From positions 2,291,896 to 2,355,895 of the forward strand of contig NC_081142.1 in NCBI RefSeq assembly GCF_958295425.1: a DNA stretch of 64,000 nucleotides, written 5' to 3'. The position numbers and the translations under genes are program-made. Positions within the stretch are counted from its first letter, which is position 1. The number at the start of each line of letters is the position of its first letter. The DNA is from Solea solea. Taxonomy: Eukaryota > Chordata > Actinopteri > Pleuronectiformes > Soleidae. Below the pieces are notes generated by a model. The model saw only the letters and a program-made list of their open reading frames with translations, was not told the DNA's origin and made no database searches. Shown here piece after piece: positions 61,001 through 64,000 of the stretch.

Positions 61001-64000
61001 GGGGGGGGTTACTGTTTATCATGTTGCCCGGATTTTTTACACTGTGAGGCCCAGTAAAGAGATTGGGGGAGACAGCAGCTCGCTACAGGCCCACCTGGCT
61101 CCTATCCATGCCCAGATAAGCTCTGTCCTCCCTTTTTCTCTCACTAAACACATGTTGCCATAAAACAGAATATAGGTCATACAGTATCTTGAGACTCTGC
61201 ACGTAGCACTTAAGAGTAAGACATGCTGAGCTTTCAAACAAAGAAGCTGAAATTCTTTATCTGATCCCAAATCAGTTCTGCAGTGTACTGAAGGACTTTT
61301 CCTTTCTGTTTGTGTTTTAGCTGCTGATGGAAGGTTCTTATGATTTTTTAAGGGTGAGAAGAATTTTGTTAGTGTTGGACATTTGTACTGAATTTATATT
61401 GAAAACACGTTTAAAAAAAAAAAAAAAATAGTGCAGAGTTTATTAAATCCTGATAAACTGTTTTTATATCCAAAGGAAATGTATTATAAAATATATTATG
61501 TAATGCTTGACCACCAATTTAAGATGAAAAAGATAAACTTGGTATTTCTATATGGGAGTTTATCATTAATCAAAGGGAGAGGTTTAAAATAATAATAGCG
61601 TATATGTTTAAAGTTGTAGTGAAGTAGTTATTTAAATTCAAACGGTGACAAATGAGGCTGATTTTCGGCTCCACACGGCTCTTTCTGTTTCTCAGTAAAG
61701 CAGTGTTAAAATCTTGGAGGGAACAGAAATAATAATACAACAATAATCCAACACGACGGCTGCTAAAGGGAGAATTCTACTGTGATAGATGCTTCTTGTC
61801 CCCACCCACCACTGTTGCTGTATACACACAAATGCTCCCCCATTCAGGTCTGATAGTTTTGCTTGGCAGAGCTTGTTTCCAGATGAAGGACACAACATAC
61901 AAATAATGCTACATCTTTTCTGTTCTAGAAGAAGCAAACAGAGGCCGAATAAGAACATCCGCAACAAAGAAATCTGCCGTTTTAACGCCATACAAGGGCT
62001 TCAACAGGTTCAATGTGTCTATTGAAGACTTCCTAATTTACCCTCACTGACCCAATATCCTGCTTTTCATGAACATGAAGTTAGAAGGCCTTCGGCGGCA
62101 GCTCCAGGAAGCTCAGGATGGACTTATCAGTGGGCGCAGGGAGCTGATTGAGGCTCACAGAGAGCTCCAGGAGTGTGCGCTGGAGCGCGACAAGCAGCGA
62201 AAAGAAGCCTTGGACCAGAGAAGACTCTTGGGGGATGAGACCAGAGAGAAAGAGGCCATCCAAGCCTCCAACCAGGAACTCAGAGCTTTGATTAAAAAAG
62301 CAGAGAGTGAGAACAGCAGGTAGAGCTGAAATTGCACATTTCCCGTGAATCCTTTTGTTGTGGTCTTCGATGGATGATTTGATATTTTTCTGTCGTGCTC
62401 ATTTTAAACAACGCAGCCTGCGACGAGCCGTGGAAGAGAGAGATCAGAAAGTGTCAGTCTTAGAGGAATGCAGGAGCTCGATGGACCAAAAGGGAACCAC
62501 CTTACGGAGCAGTATGAGAGAGCTGGAGAAGACTCGCCTGCAGGCACGCAGAGAGCTGCAGGAGCTGCGCAGACAGGTGAAAGCATACTCAGGTCACTGC
62601 TTTCCATCAGATGTATTTATAAATAAAGGATTTACTTTTAAAAGGTTTGTGCTGTGTTAACTCGAGCAGGTAAAGATCCTTGAAGGCGAGAACAGCCGGC
62701 AGAAACAGGAGCTGCAGGAGCTGCAGGCTCGGGTTTGTCAGGAGGAGCAGAAGGAGGAGGAGGCACGTCGCGAAGCGTTCAGTCTCAAGCAGAGAGTTCT
62801 TGAGTGTGAGGCCGGGAGAGACGCAGCGCTAAATGAGGTAGACAAATACCACGAGTTATGCTGCAACAAAGTTAATAACATGAAAACATGATAAACACAG
62901 TCTACTCAAATATATTAATATAACAAGACCTACAGTTGTTATATAATAAAGAAACTCACTTTGTTTCATCATAAGAACTTTATTGACTTTAAATCTAAAA
63001 CAGTTTAGATTTTGTATTTTATGATGAAGAGATTTTAACCTCTTCTGTCCCATAACTCAACTTTTAGGGTCCCCAAGCTCTCATGACCCCAGCAGTGAGA
63101 GTGTCCTTGAGTTGTCAAGTGAATGTATGGCATAGTTTTGTATTCTGTTTCCAAGAACATGGAGAGCAACTTGAAACAGAAAGCACATCATTATGGTGAA
63201 TTTGAAGCCTGGTTAATGTAGCCTCTTTTTATTTATTTTAAAGAATATGGAGTAAAATGAATATACCAGTCTGTGGAATATTCTGTATACATATGAAGCA
63301 TCCAGCCCTGAGGTTGAGACACTTTTTTTTTAATCTCAAAGCTCAATTTATTACAGAAACTATGTCCCATCACTCTATTTACACAGGAAATGAGTTGCTA
63401 ACAATGGTGAATGATAAATAGTAGAAATAGATGTCAAAAGAAAAAGGTTAGTGGTTAAATGTAGACATCATTTCTTTTAATTTGTTAAGATTCAAGATTC
63501 AAAATCTACTGATGATGCTGGTTTTTAGCTGTTCTCACATTTACCCAAAAAAAACCAGTGGAGAATCTGGAGACTTTGATTATTTATTAATTCTTTCATA
63601 GGACGTTTCAAGTGCATTTTTGCCCTTTAATTGATGTTTTTCAATGTTTTTACCCTGCTTGATATGAAGAAAATCAGACTGAAGCACTTTTCTTACTATA
63701 TTTGTATTTATTTATTTATTTATTTATCTATGCATCTATGCAATTTGATCTGCAGTTTATATATGAAAGGTGCTATATCAATGTATTATTATGTAGTCCT
63801 ATAGAGAAAATAATGCAGTCAGTTTTTGTCTCGAAAGGTCGCAGGTGTGCAGCGTCGTTTGGTGGAAATGGAGACGGAGGGTCAGCAGAGTCGAGAGTTG
63901 CTGCAGGAGAAAGAGGCCTATCAACAGCAGAGTAACCAGAGGCATAAAGAAACCTCTGTCCAGCTGCAGGAGGCACTAGAGGACGCCAGGGTCCAGGTCA
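26869..64000 (+). CDS. crocc2: rootletin-family ciliary rootlet coiled-coil protein, 3'-partial, 27 visible exons
   Basis: Long coiled-coil protein of the ciliary rootlet. The 27 exons listed separately join in phase to 4,026 nt (1,342 codons) before the window ends; human rootletin has about 2,017 aa, so roughly the last third lies downstream. Diagnostic matches to rootletin include VSTRIRQIITRNL (N-terminal box), YSQRLQVYQEAQQRQAQLVQ, VLQYKRRCGELEEQ, CASLSQVNSMLREHLEQAG, RALWRQ, LQDSLAKMAALSEGLAKDK, AESEKQQALSQKEAEK and ELRALIKKAESE. The start MSSRREQ precedes LEAVIQ, as in human family members. Choice of crocc2 over crocc rests on the N-terminal box (VPVSTRIR) and on linkage to espnl-klhl30. 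Position labels below are residues of the assembled protein. Confidence 0.88.
27218..27676. repeat. 171-bp tandem repeat, 2.7 copies
   Basis: Units start gacaagat/ctaa at 27218, 27389 and 27560, exactly 171 bp apart each time. Units 2 and 3 differ at only a few positions; unit 1 is more diverged at its start. Each contains aagattcaaacactactaaa. Confidence 0.9.
27838..28130. mobile_element. truncated hAT-like miniature element
   Basis: Starts tagggctacaatgattattcg and shares the body (gctttgctcc..aacaaataaaa.., tttccaggttttg, ggactaaacaa) with the intact copy at 47868-48242. The right terminus is missing. Confidence 0.6.
28603..28756 (+). CDS. crocc2: crocc2 exon 2: N-terminal rootletin box
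   Basis: Residues 20-70. KLEESLLQSDGSSGEQ..., then TVPVSTRIRQIITRNLAERP, the conserved short motif near the N-terminus of rootletins. Donor ctg|gtaggg. Confidence 0.88.
28892..29007 (+). CDS. crocc2: crocc2 exon 3
   Basis: Residues 71-109, acceptor atcccag, donor agg|gtaaga. Charged helix DLEGRRARREPLSLSQMDRE. It corresponds to the RVEDLLAQSRAERDEL part of human rootletin but is diverged. Confidence 0.75.
30360..30580. repeat. (CA)n with flanking degenerate repeat
   Basis: A pure (CA)30 run at 30501-30561. Upstream sequence 'gtgaggaccacagagc...' belongs to a fish repeat also seen at 42040-42260 and 56030-56230 (blocks like tggttaggtt, gaggaccactgg next to GT/CA tracts). Confidence 0.7.
32815..33075 (+). 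mobile_element. tRNA-derived SINE-like repeat
   Basis: Contains gggttcgatcccc, a good pol III B box, then 'ccctgggcaatacatctaacc' and the tail 'gctatataaatacagaccattta'. Order and blocks match a frequent fish SINE-type element. Confidence 0.6.
33430..33560. repeat. fish interspersed repeat fragment
   Basis: 'gtgctaagcaaagctaagctaagctaac' followed by 'gtagcttcatagtttctgtgcagac' is a recurring fish intron repeat. Confidence 0.45.
36640..37090 (+). mobile_element. LINE reverse-transcriptase C-terminal relic and 3' tail
   Basis: A + strand frame reads VIQAFVSSRPVYRDALYVGV, then ITRLQMVQN and LLTRE, the pattern (hAFitSRLDYCNaLy.G, LQ.VQNaaARLLT) found near the end of L2/CR1-like LINE reverse transcriptases. 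It is followed by a T-rich tail with aaagtgctttcc. The frame is broken and the copy is dead. Confidence 0.6.
37140..37320 (-). mobile_element. SINE-like repeat fragment
   Basis: Minus-strand copy of the 1338-type repeat: 'gcatgtttttggac', 'gaggaaactggag', 'catgcaaactcca', 'atttgaactggtgacc'. Confidence 0.55.
39536..39720. mobile_element. hAT-like fragment (aggggtgggaatc)
   Basis: Starts aggggtgggaatcacagggtacctc and continues with cacgata-rich sequence, a pattern of a frequent fish miniature element. Right end not found. Confidence 0.4.
40346..40498 (+). CDS. crocc2: crocc2 exon 4
   Basis: Residues 110-160 after an 11.3-kb intron. LDQMLMLQS joins in phase to exon 3 and aligns with RLEQALRLE of human; ends QRLQVYQEAQQRQAQLVQKL, nearly identical to rootletin. 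Confidence 0.9.
40587..40670 (+). CDS. crocc2: crocc2 exon 5
   Basis: Residues 161-188. VLQYKRRCGELEEQVLEKTSE, between ataccag and atg|gtaggt; start of the main coiled coil. Confidence 0.9.
41403..41506 (+). CDS. crocc2: crocc2 exon 6
   Basis: Residues 189-222. Heptad sequence ending ISAQLEEEQKR; acceptor directly follows a (GT)n tract and ttgttcag. Donor ag|gtcagt, phase 2. Confidence 0.88.
42006..42260. repeat. (CA)n and adjoining repeat
   Basis: (CA)n with one interruption, followed by 'cctaactgtaacctaaccac' and 'tgaggaccactggtcctgac', a fish element with a degenerate CTAACC-like interior. Confidence 0.6.
42704..43303 (+). mobile_element. hAT relic with 8-bp duplication and BED-finger fragment
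   Basis: CTGATGAC occurs at 42696-42703 and again at 43304-43311, directly abutting CAGT... and ...ACTG. The ends are rich in gtaacgcgttac/aagttactt palindromic blocks. Inside, a + strand frame at about 43034-43137 reads KVRCTLC then NLKKHLESQPH-stop. Confidence 0.65.
43034..43138 (+). pseudogene. BED-type zinc-finger fragment of a hAT transposase
   Basis: C-x2-C (CTLC), a spacer with FKNTTWNLKKH, then a second His six residues later before a stop codon: the layout of a BED finger (C-x2-C...H-x3-6-H). The dimerisation and catalytic parts are absent. Confidence 0.6.
44291..44435 (+). CDS. crocc2: crocc2 exon 7
   Basis: Residues 223-271. CASLSQVNSMLREHLEQAG then ITESLWKAREDVELCDTRL, matching ASLAQVNAMLREQLDQAG of human rootletin. 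Donor gag|gtgagg. Confidence 0.9.
44436..44882. other. crocc2: crocc2 intron 7
   Basis: 447 bp; nothing recognised. Confidence 0.45.
44883..44989 (+). CDS. crocc2: crocc2 exon 8
   Basis: Residues 272-306. Contains ARVRALWRQASSLQSTFTQL, equivalent to SRLLLLWRQVVGFRRLVSEV; Trp is rare in coiled coils, so this is a good family marker. Confidence 0.9.
44990..45561. other. crocc2: crocc2 intron 8
   Basis: 572 bp; nothing recognised. Confidence 0.45.
45562..45768 (+). CDS. crocc2: crocc2 exon 9
   Basis: Residues 307-375. TLSDMRGECVAVSRQL, a short SerThr break, then heptads LERQLKDKLKEAMQLQGRWD. Donor tccag|gtaacg. Confidence 0.88.
45769..46840. other. crocc2: crocc2 intron 9
   Basis: 1.1 kb, AT-rich; nothing recognised. 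Confidence 0.45.
46841..46937 (+). CDS. crocc2: crocc2 exon 10
   Basis: Residues 376-408. ILELSDTVKHLRSQNSEKD, aligned with VTELGLAVKRLEKQNLEKD. Donor atg|gtggga is weaker than its neighbours but keeps phase. Confidence 0.85.
47127..47216 (+). CDS. crocc2: crocc2 exon 11
   Basis: Residues 409-438, 30 codons: heptads AEMEVLHTEIQALQKVLSHV. Acceptor tgcccag, donor cag|gtcaga. Confidence 0.83.
47306..47434 (+). CDS. crocc2: crocc2 exon 12: Ser-rich break in the coiled coil
   Basis: Residues 439-481. GGESDSGCESFSSPLHGRSP interrupts the heptads as the SDSESG and Ser/Pro-rich segment does in human rootletin, then MAVQNTLSKHQKQ resumes. Confidence 0.87.
47868..48242. mobile_element. intact hAT-type miniature element, 8-bp target duplication
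   Basis: Starts tagagctgaaac and ends gttgcagctcta. Flanked by identical GTTTCATC at 47860-47867 and 48243-48250. The body is made of attaatcgat palindromic blocks. Diverged relatives lie at 3622, 10695 and 27838. Confidence 0.9.
48590..48800 (+). repeat. dispersed repeat, copy 1
   Basis: Shares 'ctgtatacacacaaatgctccc', 'tctgatagttttgcttg.cagagc' and 'aaacagagg' in the same order and orientation with 61784-61976. Confidence 0.75.
48830..49060 (+). mobile_element. SINE-like repeat, plus orientation
   Basis: 'ggcaaagtggttagcgctgt', 'gcgtgggttttctccagg', 'cagctgggattggcaccag' and 'gaccctcatatggaggagg' in canonical order; about 80 bp of the head (the B-box part) is missing. Confidence 0.65.
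49126..49325 (+). CDS. crocc2: crocc2 exon 13
   Basis: Residues 482-547. LRGCLDAALEQVDMLRNHMQ and following charged heptads; acceptor aaccacag, donor tccag|gtacat. Confidence 0.88.
49326..49710. other. crocc2: crocc2 intron 13
   Basis: 385 bp; a short (GATGAT)n near 49474. Nothing else. Confidence 0.45.
49711..49893 (+). CDS. crocc2: crocc2 exon 14
   Basis: Residues 548-608. SEKESLEKLLSGLQQEVDS..., Gln/Glu/Leu-rich and GC-rich; acceptor atctctctcag, donor agg|gtacag, phase 2. Confidence 0.88.
49894..50322. other. crocc2: crocc2 intron 14
   Basis: 429 bp; nothing recognised. Confidence 0.45.
50323..50467 (+). CDS. crocc2: crocc2 exon 15
   Basis: Residues 609-657. SLEELEGKHSHLRSELVTV and ITLQKEVLEEDKASLALAL, colinear with LEQLEGKRSVLAKELVEV of rootletin. 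Confidence 0.92.
50468..50985. other. crocc2: crocc2 intron 15
   Basis: 518 bp; nothing recognised. Confidence 0.45.
50986..51132 (+). CDS. crocc2: crocc2 exon 16
   Basis: Residues 658-706. EAALQDSLAKMAALSEGLAK then DKVELNRILLQ, nearly identical to human rootletin. Donor cag|gtccgt. Confidence 0.93.
51203..51433 (+). CDS. crocc2: crocc2 exon 17
   Basis: Residues 707-783, after a 70-bp intron. EGEKAVLDGRRREAEAERAA and long heptad run ending QALEQHSQ|gtcaga. Confidence 0.92.
51991..52019. repeat. (CA)n microsatellite
   Basis: 14 CA units. Confidence 0.9.
53004..53070. repeat. (TA)n / (GT)n compound microsatellite
   Basis: Self-complementary TATA run followed by acacatatatgtgtgtgtgtgt; likely hairpin-forming and length-variable. 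Confidence 0.85.
54190..54481. mobile_element. TTAA miniature element, right-half copy
   Basis: From gccaactctg..., through ttgttttccactaacagac, to gggtcaaaatcctgctttaa it tracks the right half of 22810-23333. The left inverted end is missing or replaced by other repeat sequence. Confidence 0.6.
55823..56016 (+). CDS. crocc2: crocc2 exon 18
   Basis: Residues 784-847. HDKEELAKEKAALGVRLNSA, matching REKEALAKEHAGLAVQLVAA. The acceptor follows a (GT)n tract; donor ttag|gtctga is non-ideal but phase 2 fits exon 19. Confidence 0.9.
56017..56457. other. crocc2: crocc2 intron 18
   Basis: First half (56030-56230) is a fish repeat with GT tracts, related to those at 30360 and 42040. Remainder unremarkable. 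Confidence 0.45.
56458..56585 (+). CDS. crocc2: crocc2 exon 19
   Basis: Residues 848-890. AEKESLETALFESQELASSL, equivalent to LEKEALEGSLFEVQRQLAQL. Donor acgc|gtgagt. Confidence 0.92.
56586..56957. other. crocc2: crocc2 intron 19
   Basis: 372 bp; contains an uninterrupted 21-base poly-C run (56860-56880). Confidence 0.55.
56958..57127 (+). CDS. crocc2: crocc2 exon 20
   Basis: Residues 891-947. Heptads LTQAAQERSKLEEKLSQVER..., acceptor tgtccag, donor aat|gtacac (weak). Upstream lies a 21-base poly-C tract. Confidence 0.87.
57222..57401 (+). CDS. crocc2: crocc2 exon 21
   Basis: Residues 948-1007. Extremely Gln/Glu-rich (QQELQQVQQEQSRLQQEF), ending LLQAESEKQQ as in human LLLAESEKQQ. Confidence 0.92.
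57402..58450. other. crocc2: crocc2 intron 21
   Basis: 1.05 kb; a reversed SINE-like tail at 58205-58340 ('gtgagggtcacagtgggctg', 'gacaggtcaccagtccatcgc'). Otherwise nothing. Confidence 0.5.
58205..58340 (-). mobile_element. SINE-like repeat tail fragment
   Basis: Complement of the 3' half of the 1338-type repeat. Confidence 0.55.
58451..58585 (+). CDS. crocc2: crocc2 exon 22
   Basis: Residues 1008-1052. ALSQKEAEKAALTEKLTSLQ, matching ALSLKESEKTALSEKLMG of rootletin. Confidence 0.92.
58675..58818 (+). CDS. crocc2: crocc2 exon 23
   Basis: Residues 1053-1100. ALQSELQDLRTQFEESLNSH, equivalent to ALTSELRDLRAQREEAAAAH. Donor gag|gtgaga, phase 0. Confidence 0.9.
59100..59350 (+). mobile_element. 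teleost SINE-type repeat fragment
   Basis: 'gttgagccagtctggtcattctcc', 'ccatgtgattggctga' and 'aacagatgtacctaataatgtgg' occur in the order of the same family as 19165-19420. Confidence 0.6.
60409..61548. repeat. inverted repeat pair with ~1-kb loop
   Basis: Left arm tttatctttttcatcttaaattggtggtcaagcatt (from 60409) is found inverted at 61501-61548; weaker similarity (aatacatttcctt) extends the arms to about 75-85 bp. The loop is partly GC-rich. Confidence 0.7.
61784..61976 (+). repeat. dispersed repeat, copy 2
   Basis: Second copy of the 48590-48800 repeat, about 105 bp upstream of exon 24. Confidence 0.7.
62081..62319 (+). CDS. crocc2: crocc2 exon 24
   Basis: Residues 1101-1179, after a 3.3-kb intron. 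LRRQLQEAQDGLISGRREL through NQELRALIKKAESE, matching rootletin RSNEELRSAVKKAESE. The acceptor aacatgaag has a weak pyrimidine tract; it was chosen over ttag 4 bp later because only it preserves phase 0. Confidence 0.85.
62417..62576 (+). CDS. crocc2: crocc2 exon 25
   Basis: Residues 1180-1233. VSVLEECRSSMDQKGTTLRS and LQARRELQELRRQ, the latter identical in pattern to human LEARRELQELRRQ. Confidence 0.92.
62670..62837 (+). CDS. crocc2: crocc2 exon 26
   Basis: Residues 1234-1289, after a 93-bp intron. VKILEGENSRQKQELQELQA, equivalent to MKMLDSENTRLGRELAELQ. Confidence 0.9.
62838..63837. other. crocc2: crocc2 intron 26
   Basis: 1.0 kb, AT-rich; a (TTTA)n run at 63703-63727 near the acceptor side. 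Nothing else. Confidence 0.5.
63838..64000 (+). CDS. crocc2: crocc2 exon 27 (at window edge)
   Basis: Residues 1290-1342. Starts after ctcgaaag, reading VAGVQRRLVEMETEGQQSRE. A possible donor cag|gtca begins at 63997, so the exon may end at 63996 in phase 0; the remainder of the gene is off the window. Confidence 0.82.

Larger units (their letters stand above)
58819..62080. other. crocc2: crocc2 intron 23, 3.3 kb
   Basis: Contains a SINE-type fragment (59100-59350), a non-repetitive block (about 59740-60180), an inverted repeat pair (60409-60480 and 61465-61548), poly-G (60995-61008) and a dispersed repeat (61784-61976) just before exon 24. Confidence 0.5.

Overview
This window is nuclear DNA of a ray-finned fish, probably a teleost. 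It has intron-rich genes with GT/AG splice sites, AT-rich introns full of (CA)n and (TA)n microsatellites, and many repeats of teleost type (SINE-like elements ending in the 'cagctgggattgg' block, hAT and TTAA miniature elements, LINE relics). There is no prokaryotic or organellar structure. The species cannot be named from sequence alone.

Three protein-coding genes lie head to tail on the + strand. (1) 1-18,622: the 3' part of an espin-like gene (espnl), nine coding exons giving five ankyrin repeats, the espin-family '[19 protein letters not shown]' segment and a long ESPNL-type C-terminus; the 5' exons lie before base 1. (2) 20,794-25,319: a complete klhl30 (BTB-BACK-Kelch, 597 aa, seven coding exons). 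(3) 26,869-64,000: the 5' two-thirds of a rootletin-family gene, best called crocc2, with 27 coding exons in unbroken reading phase (1,342 codons) before the window ends. Human ESPNL and KLHL30 are neighbours in 2q37.3, where CROCC2 also lies, so gene order supports all three names and favours crocc2 over crocc.

In function, espnl is a stereocilium actin-associated protein, klhl30 is a putative Cullin-3 adaptor with muscle expression in mammals, and crocc2 is a structural coiled-coil protein of the ciliary rootlet. They are neighbours but do not form one pathway. The best regulatory signal is an RFX X-box (GTCACC-AT-GGCAAC) with a weaker second one about 60 bp upstream, 317-391 bp before the crocc2 start codon, as expected for a ciliary gene.

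Most of the remaining sequence is introns. They hold a three-level nested insertion in espnl intron 4, two hAT-type miniature elements with exact 8-bp target duplications, a third hAT relic that still encodes a BED-finger fragment, a TTAA-flanked element with long inverted ends, an inverted-arm element carrying the N-terminal fragment of an integrase-family transposase, a 171-bp tandem array and a ~565-bp degenerate tandem array. No RNA gene, CRISPR array or clearly new gene system is visible. The items of most interest are regulatory and transposon archaeology. Exon coordinates come from reading frame, splice consensus and remembered human family architecture; no alignment was run.
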